NCBI GenBank assembly: GCA_030998225.1
Contig: JAPYXD010000391.1
Coordinates: forward strand, 2,232,001 to 2,296,000
DNA length: 64,000 nt
Source of the DNA: Diplolepis rosae
Lineage: Eukaryota; Arthropoda; Insecta; Hymenoptera; Diplolepididae
Direction of reading: 5' to 3'
Shown: positions 1-11,900 of the stretch, piece by piece
How positions within the stretch are numbered: position 1 is the stretch's first letter
Layout: each line of letters begins with the position of its first letter
Program-made: the position numbers and the translations under genes
Notes under the pieces: model-generated
The model's database searches: none
What the model saw: only the letters and a program-made list of their open reading frames with translations
Told to the model about the DNA's origin: nothing

Positions 1-1015
1 GAGTCAAATTTTTGAAAATGATGCGATTCTAATAAATTATGGTTCATTTTTCTATAAAAAAGATTCTCTACAACTTGACCGTTTCCTATTTTTGAATTTT
101 TTCTTGAAAGCAAAATTATCTATTTTAGCCTGAGGTCTAATTTTCATGATCGTACTACCTTAAATAAAGTCTACGATTATTTTTTCTTTTTGAGATATTT
201 AGAAGAAAATAAATTATTTTAATCATGTAATTTATTAAAAAGTTACTGAAATGTATACAGAAAATCGAGCGCGAAGCGCGAGTGTCATGATGAGAATGTG
301 TTCCTTAAGGCCGATAGAGCCTTAAGTAAATTGAATTTCCTGTTTCACTTAAACTGAAAAAGAAATTTAGTGAATTTGAGAAAATGAGTAATTCACATCA
401 TCTTTAATATTATAAAATTGGTTTGAGCTTCAGTATTAAATTATAAGAAATAAACTTAAATGTATGCGAAGAGCACAAGACCGAGCGCGAAGCGCGAGGT
501 CCAGAAAGATCGGAGCGCGCAGCGCGACCATCAAATCGCGCGCTCCAGGCGCGCTCAAGGTTGCGAGCGAAGCGCTCGATGAGAATGTGCCCGCAAAGCG
601 GGCAGATTTTTTATGACTCAGAGGGTCTCAAAACGTAAAGATTTGATGAAAATTTCGAAAGTCATTTTTCATATAAAACCAATACCTTCTCATCCATGAT
701 GAGAATGTAAAAAGCTGTAAAAAATTGAAAAAAAAAATTTGTTTAAAAAGCTCGTGTCTAATCGTAGTGAGACGTTTTATGAATACGAAACGATTTACAG
801 ATTTCCAATATCTTCGATAGTTCCGTCAAAATCGTGTCAACAATTTTAAAAAACACTACTTTCGAGCAAACGCGTTTAATGATAAATGATGAGGTCGGTA
901 GTATTTGAACCAGTATGTTCTCGAATAAATCCTTCGTAAGGCATGTTCCTTATAGTGCCTAGATCCGAAATAAGCAAAAAAAAAAATTCGATTATTTGAA
1001 ACCGCGAAGGTAGAC
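1..1015. repeat. Repeat family Y, interrupting the SPH-A locus
   Basis: Non-coding, AT-rich DNA with clusters of short GC-rich near-palindromes of the form AGCGCGAAGCGCGA (near 267, 482 and 516) and three copies of GATGAGAATGT (near 291, 580 and 698). A related stretch with the same conserved lead-in (CTTCAGTA..AAATTA.AAGAAATAAACT) and the same GC motif lies at 42,291-42,860. Sequence matching SPH intron 3 starts at about 1,023, so this block replaces or interrupts the upstream part of SPH-A. The class of repeat is unknown and I see no coding capacity. Confidence 0.5.
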
Positions 1016-1255
1016 GACCCCCTTAAAACTGTAAGGGGTTTCAAGAAGTATAATTTTAAAACTTTTATAATATTCTGAAAAATTTACGAGTAATTTGTCA
1101 TGGAGAGCCACGTGGCACTCTATCTAAATTACTTGACGCTGGGGGTTGAATTCAATGAACCAATAACTAAATTTTCATGCACGTGTATGGAAAGTACTTA
1201 CGTTACATATATATGTACACCGTACTTTTATGTAATAAATTAAAATACTTTCTAG

Positions 1256-1815
1256 TTGAAAAAAAAAGTACAGTTTACGAGACCAGAGCTCAATGTACCA
1301 ATTTTAAGAATCAAGGAACTGCCAGAAATGACATGTTTCAAGCTGATAGGAATAAACACCATGGAAACTAGACCTTCAGCAGAAATGATGTTTGTTAAGA
1401 GGAGTATTATAAAGATGAATTCCTTTCATATTCTAAACGAAATTCCATCCCTGAAGCCTTCCCAGTTTTCTGTTATGCGCAATTCTTATAGGAGTGGAAT
1501 TTTACCAGAGGTCATTACTTCTTTATGTACTTCTATACATAAGTTTTAATTATTATCTATTATTTACCATATTCTCTAAAAAAATATCTCAGGATTAACA
1601 AAAGATTTTTTTAGGAGGACTTGGGTGGTCCTGTATATTGGGAGAATCAGTATGTAGGAATCTTGGTAGAAAATAGGAATGCCACTGTCGCAATTGATGC
1701 CATTCTTGAGAAACATATTAATAGAATTATAGCTTCGACATGGATTTCAGAGATGAAAGAACGTAGACTAAGAAGAAGAGACGAGGCTTCTATTAGTAGA
1801 GCCACTACTAATTGA
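1256..1815 (+). CDS. SPH-A: serine protease homolog, exons 4-5 only (partial)
   Basis: Exon 4 is 1256-1510 (acceptor TTTCTAG, donor GAG|GTCATT) and exon 5 is 1615-1815 (acceptor TTTTTTTAG, stop TGA). Both are open and in phase 0. Exon 4 begins LKKKVQFTRPEL, matching the S1 strand that follows the catalytic Asp. Exon 5 begins EDLGGPVYWENQYVGIL, aligning with GDSGGPLV...GIVSWG of trypsins, with the catalytic Ser replaced by Leu. It continues through KHINRIIASTWI, the C-terminal helix region, to a basic and Ser/Thr-rich tail. AATAAA is at 1842-1847. Exons 1-3 are not in the window: upstream DNA beyond intron 3 is repeat Y. The gene may continue left of position 1 across that repeat, or it may be a truncated pseudogene. 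Confidence 0.6.
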
Positions 1816-2099
1816 ATTCCACTAAAAATAATTAAAAATCTAATAAAATCAACTAGATTCATGGTCATTCTATTTGAGGAAAATTTAGTATTTTCATTGG
1901 CAGATCGTGGACAAGTTTTTTTAAATCGAGGATGGAATTCAACCCTTCCACTTTACCATTTTAAATGAAAATTAATAATTTTTCAAGCATAATTTGGGGA
2001 AAATTATTAATTGCATTACTTTTTAAAGTTGTTCTTTAATTATATAATTTTAAAAGATTATTTTTCGTCCGACTAATTTTCTTCATTAGAGAATGGAGA

Positions 2100-3880
2100 A
2101 TAACCAACCTCAGATTAAATAAATGTTCATCAAAGTTATTTTCTTCTCAAATGACAACATTTCGATGACATTAAGTCATCTTCTTCAGGTAAAAAAAGAT
2201 TGGTTTTAATAGTGACCTCTATAATAATTACAAAGATTATAGTAAAATAATTTTGTTATATTTTAATCACATTTTAGTCAAAATCAATTATATTTTTATC
2301 ATTTGAAATTTTTTTTTAGAAATTCTTAAAATGTATATGAGTTGATCTAAAATGATATCATCAGAGAAATTATAATCTTTCAAATCAGTAATAATATTAA
2401 TACTGTCTTCTCTCTATTCTTTCACGTAAAAAAATTCTGCAATAATTCTTTTGAAGTCATAAAACAAATATGTGATCTAATAAACTACTTTTGAAATTTT
2501 TCTAATGGATCTTTTCCTAATTTTATGTATTCATCTAATTTTAAAATGTTCCTGAAAACTGCAGTTATATTATATTATTTCAAATGTCTTTATATTTTAT
2601 AAGATAAGTTTCCATAGTAAGGTATAGAAACCAGACGTTTGCAATCTATTACCCTGTTTTTATTAATTGATATAAAATTTAGATTTTTATTTTTCTTCTT
2701 TAGTTGAGAGATTCTATTGTTTAAATGTTTGTCTATAAAATTTTTAGGATAATTATTGAGGATCAGTAAATTTGTAATAATGTTTAAATTTTCTTCATTA
2801 AATTTTTTTTGTGAAAGTAATAACGTGGTGTTTACTAAACTTTTTATGATCGAAATTTTTTGTTGAACAGGATGATTGGAAGAATAATTTGAGTATCTAT
2901 TTTAAGCGTAAATGATAAGAATTGAATTTATCTACAATGTTTTTAATCATATGTTTTGGTTATTATTAAAAATGTGTCATCTACATATCTGTAATGCGAA
3001 TATACTTTAAAACTTAATTCATTTTATGTTCCTCTGGCGCGTAAACTCGTTTTCATGCTGCAGTTGAGAGTAGCGTAATGTTGTGTATTACGATACAGAA
3101 GAATGTAATGTAAAAATTGAACTGCGCATGAGCCTATAACCATACAGCGGAGCGTAATCTTCTTGTTATTTTTCTTCTTCTTCGTACGGCGTTGGCCCCG
3201 TAATGACAAAGGCTTGTACATTTGAACTGCGCGTGCGTCTATTACAATACGCTACTACTACACAAGATCGAGATAATCAAAATAGCCGGAACTAGTCGCG
3301 AAATATCAAGTGCAATGGACGAGAATCATGATGAATACTAGATTAAATTCGAATGTACGCATAAAAACACGTATACGCAACGAAGTCACATAAAATAGAA
3401 TATGTGCCAATGCACACAATTCGGGTAGTTACGAGACTCGCTCAAAATGCTCGCAGGACTAATTGCGCCTCTACTACGCCTTAGCTTCGATCAACTAAAT
3501 TTGCTAACATTGGGGATATGGGAGACCCCATTAGAGTACCGAAAATTTGATAATAATATTCATTGTTAAACTGAAAAAAAGGGTTTTTCATAAGAAATTG
3601 AATTCCTTTTTGGAATTTTCGTGAAGGCAATTTTGTAGAACTTTTTATAACATCCTATCCCATGCTATTTATTACTAGATCGCTAGGTACATTTGTAAAT
3701 AAAGACGCTACATCAAGACAAATCATAATGTGATCTATTGGGATTTTCATTCCTGATATGATATCTTTAAATATGAACAAATTTTTCACTTGTGAAATTG
3801 GAGATGGTAAGACACCTTGAAAATGTTTGCAAAAACTTTTGACATATAGTAGGTGGGAGTATTTATTAATTGACATTCGT
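2100..3880 (-). mobile_element. Penelope-like retroelement fragment (reverse transcriptase), decayed
   Basis: On the minus strand, 3876-3490 reads through a reverse transcriptase with motif A as CLDVASLFTNVPSDLVI and motif B as GTLMGSPISPMLANLV. After a gap filled by repeat X (3018-3490) comes motif C, YRYVDD, near 2970-2990. About 2815-2600 reads ILNNYPKNFIDKHLNNRI and later SIPYYGNLSYK, which matches the region downstream of the RT in Penelope-like elements (the IPYV..LS block). At least one in-frame stop (after NSMG) shows it is dead. Near 2165-2200 a CTGAAGAAGATGACTTAATG-type sequence on the minus strand resembles terminal sequences I associate with this class; that part is weak. The 1,990-2,100 flank shows nothing recognisable. 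Confidence 0.75.
3018..3490. repeat. Repeat family X, copy 1 (inserted in the Penelope-like element)
   Basis: About 470 bp, richer in CpG than its surroundings. It shares many blocks with 28,079-28,520 and 37,072-37,600, which lie in the opposite orientation. Shared landmarks are the sequence around GCATGCGCAGTTCAAATGTA, runs of GAAGAAGAA, the AATTCGGGTA/ACCCGAATTGTGTGCA block, and GCTCGCAGGA. It splits the Penelope-like RT between motifs B and C. No coding capacity is seen. It may be a non-autonomous DNA element. Confidence 0.6.
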
Positions 3881-3970
3881 GGATAGGGGAGTAAAATATA
3901 TCACCTATGTTTCAGGAAGCGACTCCTGTCCAGTATTCATGGAAGAACTGAGGTGGTTGAGGGGTAGAAA

Positions 3971-5140
3971 GTGAAGTTCCTACAACTCAACCTCGGAAGA
4001 GGGACGAATGCTCAAGACCTCCCGATGCAAACGTCCAAGGAGAGGGGGCCTACGTGCTGCTTATTAGTGAGCAGTAAAGTGGTCCGAAAACTGCCTGGTA
4101 GCAGGATGCATCAAGGAGGGCCGGGATCCTTGTGTGCAACGCCGATCACGGTGTCGAAGAAATTCTGGAGTCCGACGCGGGATTCATTTGGGTGGAGGTG
4201 GCGGGGGTGCGTGTGTACAGCTGCCTCATAGCCGGTGACTTCAATAGTAAGTTTCCCGAAAGAGGGAAGCCCGCATAGAGTTCCTAAAGTTTCGCTGGTT
4301 AGTGATTGTGCTGAATCGAAGTCTAGAGATGACATTTAGACGAGGGACCGTGGGGTCGATAATTGACCTTATGTTTGCGGCGCCTCGTCTTGTCTTAAGA
4401 ATAGGCGATTGATGCGTTCTCGAGGTGAAACCATCAGTGCATTATGTTCAGTATTCAGGAACCGAGTCACCTAGTGACCACAGGAAGAGGCGGCAAAGAA
4501 AGGAGATCCTACTGAAACATAAGACGACTCAACAAAGACAAGCTACGGGAATACCCCGAGGAAATCAGGCTCATTAATGAGCTTGTTTGGAGTGAAGTGT
4601 ACTTGGTCATTGGAAGACTTAGTGCAGGTGCCGAAGCGAAAGTCGCTGCAGCATGTGACCACTAGATGCTTCGTCGGGGGCACAGGCGTAACAAGAGCTT
4701 TATATACTGGTGGAACGACCAGTAGTCTGTCCTGCGCCGTGAATGTCTGACAGCGCGCTGGAAACACACCCGTTCAAAGGGCGATGCCACGCTGCACGAG
4801 GCATGAAAAACATTAAAATTAGCTCTAAGACAAGGCATAAAGAAAAAGCGAACTCCAGTGCTGGAAGGACCTGATCGTTGAGATCGATAAGGGCCCATGA
4901 GGTCTCCCCTTCAAAATGATCACCAAGAGATTGATTTCTAGAAGAAGAACCCCCAGCGTGTACAATCCTGATCGGGTCAGGTAGGTCGTGCAAAGCCTCT
5001 TTTCACGGTGCTGGAAATCGACGTGTTGCCAAATGAGATCCTCAAAGAGATGATCATGGTGTACCCGGAAATTCTCCTGGAAGCCTTTAACTCCTGTCTT
5101 TGAGTGGGAAGGTTCTACGAGGACTGGAAGAAGCAAAAAA
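3971..5140 (+). mobile_element. R1-like LINE fragment (endonuclease and start of RT region), decayed
   Basis: The 5' part reads MKFLQLNLGRGTNAQDL, the start of an apurinic-type endonuclease domain in R1-clade ORF2, then WVEVAGVRVYS-like and AGDFNSK-like motifs in shifting frames. Further on, YWWNDQ, a RRECL-like block, TRSKGDATLHEA and IKKKRTPVLEG-like blocks match the linker before the reverse transcriptase of R1-type elements. Near 5,020 a block reads EIDVLPNEILKEMIMVYPEI. Many frameshifts and stops are present. It is truncated at both ends and abuts a mariner remnant near 5,140. Base composition is more GC-rich than the flanks, which fits a foreign insertion. Confidence 0.7.
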
Positions 5141-5775
5141 CTGAATTAACTCATTTTTGACAGCCTCATTTGAATCGAATGTTTTTCAATTCAAATGGTT
5201 TTGAAGTGAACGGAATAAATGATAATTGGATGGTGCAAGGTCAGGGACATACGGTGGATGAGGCATCACTTCCCAGCCTAACTCCAACATTTTTTTGCGA
5301 GTGACCAAAGATAAATGTGGTCTGGCCGCTTTTCCTTGATTTATTTGTCCAATTTCATTAGCTGGCGACCGTAGACATTCGAATTGATAGTTTGGTTCCT
5401 TGAGAACAGTTCAAAATAAACAATACCTTTGAAATCCCAACAAACACTCAGCATAACCTTCTTTTGATGAATATCGGCTTTTGATGTCGATTGTGCAGAC
5501 TCATCTCACTTGCTCCTTGATCTTTTTCGCACGACGTTATCGTAAAGAACCCATTTTTTATCGCCCGTTATAATTCGCTTTAAAAATGGATCGGTTTTGT
5601 TACATTTCAGCAGTAAATCGCAAATGGAAATTTGATTGGTGAGTTGAATTTCGTTCAATTTGTAAGGAACCCAAATATCGAGCTTATTAACGTAACCAAG
5701 TTGTTTTAATTGTCTTTCAACGCATGTAAGTGATATGTTAAGCTTCTCGGCGATCTCTCGTGTCGTACTCATAGA
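5140..5775 (-). mobile_element. mariner transposase fragment (GDEK-type), internally deleted
   Basis: Minus-strand residues MSTTREIAEKLNIS, YVNKLDIWVPYKL and ITGDKKWVLYDN (5772-5506) are the second helix-turn-helix, a WVPHEL-like motif and the first catalytic Asp region of a mariner. Further down, blocks equivalent to KVMLSVCWDFKGIVYFEL and then PHPPYVPDLAPSNYHLF are legible in other frames, and the sequence stops at the LINE junction. The third catalytic Asp position reads Asn and several frames are broken, so it is inactive. The N-terminal DNA-binding part is missing at 5775, where a small inverted-repeat element begins. Confidence 0.7.
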
Positions 5776-5998
5776 GATATTACAGATAGAGTTGACAAGG
5801 CAGCCTGAAACCTGTTAGCTCAGGCGAGAGAGAGAGTGATTCGAAGGGTTAGGCTGTCTTTCTCTAACGCGGAACGCGTAGACAAAGACAGAAAAAACCT
5901 CCTATCGTCTCTTTCTTTCGCTCTAACCAACTTTCCAAACTGACGTTGCCACTTACAGAGCGGCCTATGGCTTGTCGACTCTATCTGTAATAGCCCTA
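5776..5998. mobile_element. Small TIR element (MITE), about 220 bp
   Basis: It begins TTACAGATAGAGTTGACAAG and ends with the near-complement CTTGTCGACTCTATCTGTAA, giving terminal inverted repeats of about 21 bp with one mismatch. A TA lies on each side, as expected for Tc1/mariner-type target duplication. The interior holds AG-rich runs and no gene. Confidence 0.6.
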
Positions 5999-6025
5999 TG
6001 GTTGTACTACGCCAGCTATTTTCTA

Positions 6026-6655
6026 AAGGGTTTCCCAATAAGGGTGATATGTTTTGAAATTGAAAAAAAGCACTGCATATTCATTCGGAATTGATCGAAA
6101 TCTTTTTTATTATATTGGATATTCTATGCCATTTATGATTTAAACAATATATCGGCCAAATGTCCCCCGAGACTTGAGCCAAAAATGCGCCTCATCAGAA
6201 AAGATGATTTTTTGATGAAAACTGGGATCATTTTCAATTGATTCCAGAGCCCAATCCGCGAACTCCCGACGCAAACGATGGTCATTAGGCTTCAGTTCTT
6301 GGGCCAGAATCATCTTATAGGGATGCAGGCCAAGATCCAATCGCAAAATACGCCAGGTAGTCATCCAATAGAGTAAATTCACTCTCGAACTTATCGATTA
6401 TTCGACGAATTGAGAGCGCGGATGGAGCAGAATGACGACCATATTTTGCACGATATGCTCTTTGAACACCGACAAAACTTCTCGAATTTTGATAAAATAA
6501 TTGGACAATTTCCAAACGTTGTGGAAGCGTGAAACTACTCATGATTAAATGGCAAACCTTACTAATCACAACTGACAGCAGACGTCAAAAATTTCAGTTC
6601 AAATGAGCCCGATAGGGACATTCAAAATCATATCACCCCTATTGGGAAACCCTTT
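6026..6655 (-). mobile_element. IS630/Tc1-type element, internally deleted, minus strand
   Basis: Inverted ends AGGGTTTCCCAATAAGGGTG and CACCCCTATTGGGAAACCCT are about 25 bp long, with TA on both sides. Minus-strand residues read MSSFTLPQRLEIVQLFYQNS, an N-terminal helix-turn-helix, then RRIIDKFESEFTLLDD. After an internal deletion come TWRILRLDLGLHPYK, LKPNDHRLRREFADWAL and FSDEAHFWLK, the first catalytic Asp block (SDEAHF). The remaining catalytic blocks are missing, so it is non-autonomous. Confidence 0.7.
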
Positions 6656-6815
6656 ATCATTGCCTTCATTTCGTCGTCGTCAACTTCAGTTGGGCGTCCA
6701 GAGCGTGGTGCATCTTTGAGGTCAAAATCTCCAGGACGAAAACGCGCAAACCAATTCTGGCACTGGCGTTCTGTAAATGATTTTTCATCATAAATATCAT
6801 ACAACTTTTTCCGAG
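6655..6815 (-). mobile_element. mariner N-terminal fragment
   Basis: On the minus strand it reads RKKLYDIYDEKSFTERQCQN, WFARFRPGDFDLKDAPRSGR and PTEVDDDEMKAMIK, the first helix-turn-helix and AT-hook-like GRP linker of a mariner transposase. It is fused directly to plus-strand debris of another mariner at about 6,815. It is only a remnant. Confidence 0.65.
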
Positions 6816-7085
6816 CATGAATTGGGTTTCGAATCGCTTCGGCATCCACCGTATTCTCCATACCTGGTACCCCAGCGACTATTATCTGTTCCCAAACCTC
6901 AAGAGATGGCTGTATGGTAGGCGTTTTGAGTCGAACGAAGAAGATGACTGGGAAACCGAAAGACATTTTGGAGGGTTTAAAGAATCGTATTATTTGGAAG
7001 GCATAGAAAAGTTAGAAGATCGTTAGACTCGTTATATCGATTAAAAGAAGAGTACATTGAGAAATGAAACTGGTTTTGTTTCACC
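6815..7085 (+). mobile_element. mariner (ETW-type lineage) 3' fragment
   Basis: It contains the equivalent of HPPYSP, then YPSDYYLFPNLKRWLYGRRF, ESNEEDDWETERHFGGF and YYLEGIEKLEDR, the C-terminal third of a mariner transposase. The third catalytic Asp lies in SDYYLF. It carries the same kind of break around CCCCAGCGACTATTATCT as the remnants at 15,180, 34,800 and 55,310. The flanking 7,085-7,358 holds a sequence (CTGCGCCATGGATA.GAC) repeated at about 15,540, 35,160 and 55,670 as part of the intergenic unit, and no gene. Confidence 0.65.
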
Positions 7086-7358
7086 CCTCAAAAAGTTACA
7101 CAGGCCTATTAAAAGAACAAAGTAGTCTGCGCCATGGATAAGACTATGATATTTCTATATACTTTCACCCGCTGGAAACGAATCTGAACTCAGTTTAACC
7201 CCTACACATCTGGATTCTTCTCTGCAGTCAAAAAACTTGAAAAATCCATGAAGCCGTAAAATTCACAATGAAAGATAGATCTTATGAGCTCACACTAATG
7301 GCAATGATTCGCGAGATTTAGGCATTTGGTTATAGGGTAGGAATTTATAATTGTGTTA

Positions 7359-8267
7359 GGTGCGCAACTAAGTTCCCGCTGTTTGTCAATAGATGGCTCC
7401 AGCAGTAAGAGCTGTTCAATTTTGACATGTCCAAAACATCATAAACCAAGCTTAGACATATGGTAAACAAACCGTTTTGACACATTAGTGATTTTGTTTT
7501 GGCGTCATATACTTTTCGTTGTGTGAAAATGTCTGATTTTGTGCCAAATAATAGTAATTTGCGGAAAGTGTTGATTTTCTTCCTTCATTCGAAGCAAATG
7601 GCGACTGAAGCGCATCGAGAGCTCCAAAAAGTTTACGGAGATGATGCTCTAAATGAAGCAACGTGCCGTGATTGGTCCCGTCGCTTCAAAGACGGTGATT
7701 TCGGTGTTGACGACTGTGCGCGTGAAGGAAGGCCAAAAACCTTTTGAAGACGCTGATGTTATTTATTATGAGCTGTTGAAACCGAACGAAACCATCACTG
7801 GGGAACAGTATTGAACGTAATTGATGCGTTTGAGCCAAACATTGCGCGAAAAACGTCCACAATACGAGCAGAGGCATGAAAAAGTGATTCTACAGCACGA
7901 CAACGCTCGGCTTCACGTTGACAAACCCGTTAAAACCTACCTCGAAACGTTCAAATGGGAAGTCCTACCTCACTCGCCGTATTCCCCAGATAATGCGCCG
8001 TCCGATTATCACTTGTTCGTGTCGATAGCACATGGTCTAGCTAATCAGCAGTTTCGCTCATATGAAGGCATCGAAAAATGGCTTGATTCGTGGATAGCCT
8101 TAAAAGATGAACACTTTTACAGTAACGCTATTCGAGCTCTACCAGGAAGATAGGTAAAAATTGTAGCTAACGATGGGCAATACTTTGAATGATTCATTTG
8201 TAACCATTTTATCCCAATAAAGTTGCATTTTCATAAAAAAAAAACAGCAGGAACTTAGTTGCGCACC
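7359..8267 (+). mobile_element. mariner, internally deleted copy (909 bp) with intact ends
   Basis: The ends are GGTGCGCAACTAAGTTCCCG and its inverse CGGGAACTTAGTTGCGCACC-type sequence, flanked by TA at 7357-7358 and 8268-8269. The 5' coding part (from ATG at 7529) reads MSDFVPNNSNLRKVLIFF and RDWSRRFKDGDFG, the DNA-binding head. About 7750 onward jumps to YYELLKPNETI-like, LQHDNARLHV (second Asp), YSPDNAPSDYHLF (third Asp) and the C-terminus. The segment holding the first catalytic Asp is deleted. The ends look usable in trans, and an end-only copy lies at 50,031-50,158. Confidence 0.8.
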
Positions 8268-8730
8268 TATTATTTAAAATACAATATGTCTCTCTAAGTT
8301 ATTCAGCATGTTGAAGGCAGCAATCGAAGTACGCACATAGTAAGTAGAACTGATCGAATCAGAAATATAATATGACAAGGTCAACAATGAATATTGCTAT
8401 AACAACCAATAATATGGTTGGTTCTTTCATACTTATTTAGTTGAAATCGGATGGTCAAAATACACATCCCACATTTCTATATCCATGTCACCAAAGAGGT
8501 AAGGTTAAATTAATCATAAATATGGTTATAAAAGCTATTCCTTTTTACCAGTGCAAAAAGTCAAACTGAGAATTTCATAACTTTTGCATGATAAAACCAT
8601 AACCGTGAAACACTTAATGAGCAACATTCGTGATCAATTTTGGCACAGAAATTTCAGTTATCAATCCCGATTTTTTTATCTTGATTTTTTACGTCTCGTT
8701 GACTGTTTCCCTCAAATTTGACGGGATAAC

Positions 8731-8911
8731 AGAAAATTTATATCAGCGAGGTCAGCCATGAAACTGCGGTGAATGTGATAAAACATATATTGCATATACG
8801 TACATTCTTTTTTGGCGAAGAAAAATTACGTCACAGACCTAGATACATTTCAGAAGTTCATAAGAGTGTGACTGTATGTACGTACAAACAGGCAATACGA
8901 AGAGTGGAGTA
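8731..8911 (+). promoter_or_regulatory. SPH-B upstream region (conserved promoter candidate)
   Basis: Blocks conserved before SPH-B, C, D, E and H: a TATA-like ATTTATATCAGCGAGGTCAG, a short upstream ATG ending at TGA within a few codons, TAAAACATATATT, and TTACGTCACAGACCTAG (half of a CRE/AP-1-like TGACGTCA) about 80-90 bp before the start codon. The conservation suggests promoter plus 5' UTR; the exact transcription start is not known. Upstream, 8,275-8,730 holds conserved intergenic DNA without a gene. Confidence 0.4.
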
Positions 8912-11900
8912 ATGATGTCAAAACTGATTCCTCTTCTGCTTTATACCTTCACAACCATCTTGAACGCATTGGGTGAATAAAAATTTCCAGAACAATATAA
9001 TATATATAAAGAATAAACTAATACTTAGCATAGGCTAAATGCCTAAAGCTTATAATTTTATAATGATACATATATAACACGTGTTTTTATGTATATTGGG
9101 CATGCTTTCCTCCAAACGTACCATATGACGTTGCAATGTCGTAAATTTTTCAGGACATTAACCCAACTTTACAAACCGAACGCGTAAAATCGAATCCGCG
9201 TATCTTATTAGTTCTTTTCTTGATATACTCGTATGATTAGAGTTATTGTAAATTTTTAAACGTAGACTTTATTTACATTGATATATGCTTCCGCTTGATG
9301 CTCTTTGATAAAAAATTCTTTTCTAATAATTGATCAAATAATTACTGATATTAGGAGCAAAAGGAATTACACACTAAAAACCACACAACATTTTTAATTT
9401 CATTTAATTTAAAATCCATCATTTTGAACATTAAATAGCTATTTCATGAATGAGTGGGAGAAGCATTTAACAAACTCTAGACAAAAGTATAAGAAATACA
9501 TCCGGAAAAATAATAAATGTGGTAAAAAGTGGAGGATGATTATAACCATAGTGTAATGATTATTTAAACAAGTTAATGGTCCTTTACATATTGTTTCTTT
9601 GCCTAATTACTTTAATTATTTAGCTAGATTTCAGAATGAAAAAAGCATGTGCTGAAGTCACGCATTTTCGATATTGAAAATTATTTTATATCGTGTCTTT
9701 TCTAACCAAACCTCAACGAAAGTTATATTACTATTTTTTATGGATTAAGGGATTAATTTCCTTGTTTACAGGTCTCTATATTTGTTTCAGAATTAAATTT
9801 TGCATTGCTAGAAAGTAAATTACTACGAAGAGGAAGAAATTACGAGTATGTCGGCAAAGAAGAATTACAATATGTGGTTTCCGTAGGAGTTTTTAAGGAT
9901 GGACATTACAAACACATATGTATGGCAGTTATGATCACAGGATTAAACGGAATCACGGCAGGGAAGTGTGGCCATTATAAGTAATTATTCATAAAACATA
10001 TTTTCATACAAGGTCAGTCGCAAAAGTTTCCAGACAATCTAAAAATCCAGAGAACTAGAAATTTTTTTGGCAACGTTGATATATTGTATTCAAAAGAGCC
10101 CCCTTCGGACTCAACACACCGCTATGCACGGTCGAGAACCGATCAAGGCAGACCCGGAAGTTCGTCGCCATTTAAGTCTTCCCGGCCTTTCTTAAATCGT
10201 TAAAACCATTCGAAGATCGTAGGACGGTATAAACACTCATCACCATTAACCTTTGACATCATTTGTTGGGTCTCGGCAGCTGTTTTACCAAGTTCAAAAC
10301 AAAGCTTGATATTGCTCAAAATTTATTTTTCGACCGATGGTTCAGTTATGCTGTCACATTAGGCGCAATAACAGCTTCTATCCATCCGATTGTCATGGAA
10401 TTTTGAGACAACATCTATGATGGGTGTAGAATTAAATGCCCCAAAGATATAACAAATGTCGCCACTAATATTGGCTATTTTTGGCTTGTCCGGTAACAAC
10501 CACACTAGTAAAATTATTGTTTTTCCGTGTCGCACACGATTTTGTTTCTACTACACTGAGAGAAAAGTTTTGTTTTAATTAAAGATACCGTTTTTCAAAT
10601 TCAAGAAAGTAATTTACAACCATACTGTCACAGAATCTTTATAAAATTGCGAAACTGTAACAACCTTTCCAGTTACATGTAACTGCATGAAACTTCAGTT
10701 ACGCAAAACGTAAAATTATTTCTGTTACAAGTTTCAGAATTTCCAGATACGAATATCAGAATATTCAACACATTGTAACTAAAAAGTAAGAAATTTTTCC
10801 TTAAATTGACTAAAAGTAACTGAATTTTCTTAAATTCTATCTTAATTTTAAGAAAACGCGAGCTGAATAATAGTCCAGTTACGTGTTTTGGGAAATTATT
10901 TCTAACAATATATATACTTTTAAAAATCTTTAAAGCACATTTCGATAATTTTTCTCTATGCTCATGAATTTTAGCAAATTTTGATTCATTCTTGAGAATT
11001 TGGTTCGTCACAAATAATTACAATAACACCAAATAATTCAAATTTAAAGAATTAAAAATCTTTCTGTGGAAAAAGAGACGCTTCCGACTGTGCCGGGATT
11101 CCAGCCCGGGTCTTTCGAAGCAGTTGACCTTATCTTGCAAAATAAAAAATAAATTTAACTCTCAGAGAATTAAAAAACATTGACGTTAATAATTGCTATC
11201 TCCTTCAAGAGACGTATAAAGCAATCTCATTTTTATATTGCAGCTATTATGCAGAGAAAGCAGAATTGATTCAACATGAAAAGAATCTAACTGAAGAGGA
11301 TCGAACAAAACTTCATGTGAATACAAAGAGACCTGCGCATTCAAATCCGGATATGATCTATACTGTTATCCGTTTTATAGATTTTGACAAATACCTGTTC
11401 TATCAACATGAAGAAGAAATATACCATGAACGACCTGATATTGGAATAATTGTGGTGAGTTCTGCACTCAAAAGAAGACATTTATTGAATCTATAACTTA
11501 ATTCGTGTGGTTTGCTAAGAGATGGCGTAACTTGATTATTATTCCATCGTTCCAATATTCCGAAAATGTGTTGGAAAGCTAATGTCATTGTTCGTCTTTT
11601 TCAGTATATTTCATTCATTTGAAGCGTAAAAACAATAATTTTTTTTCACTCAAATATGTCGAACTTTGTGCCTGAAAAAATGTTTTTGCGGGGAGTTCTT
11701 CTTCATTACTCTAATATGAAGAAAACTGCTGCCGAAAGTCATCGTATTTCGGTGGAAGTTTATGGTGGACATGCTCTAGCTGAGCGAACGTGCCAAAAGT
11801 GGTTTGCACGATTTAAAAGTGATTATTTTGGCTTGGAAGACGAAGAACGTCCTGGGCATCCAAAAAAGTTTGAAGATGAAGAATTGGAAGCATTACTCGT

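Noticed and set aside
1511..1560. Ending SPH exon 4 at the downstream stop (…PEVITSLCTS...), making it terminal
   Set aside because: GAG|GTCATT or GAG|GTTATT is a conserved donor in all copies and joins in phase 0 to exon 5, restoring the (D/E)DLGGP block of the S1 domain. The read-through frame would lose it.
11085..11133. Possible tRNA gene at the CCGGGATT..CCCGGGT motif
   Set aside because: Only a T-arm-like part is present; no acceptor stem, D arm or anticodon arm can be formed. Better explained as a SINE remnant. The same applies to the GGGAATCGAACCC motif at 19,547.
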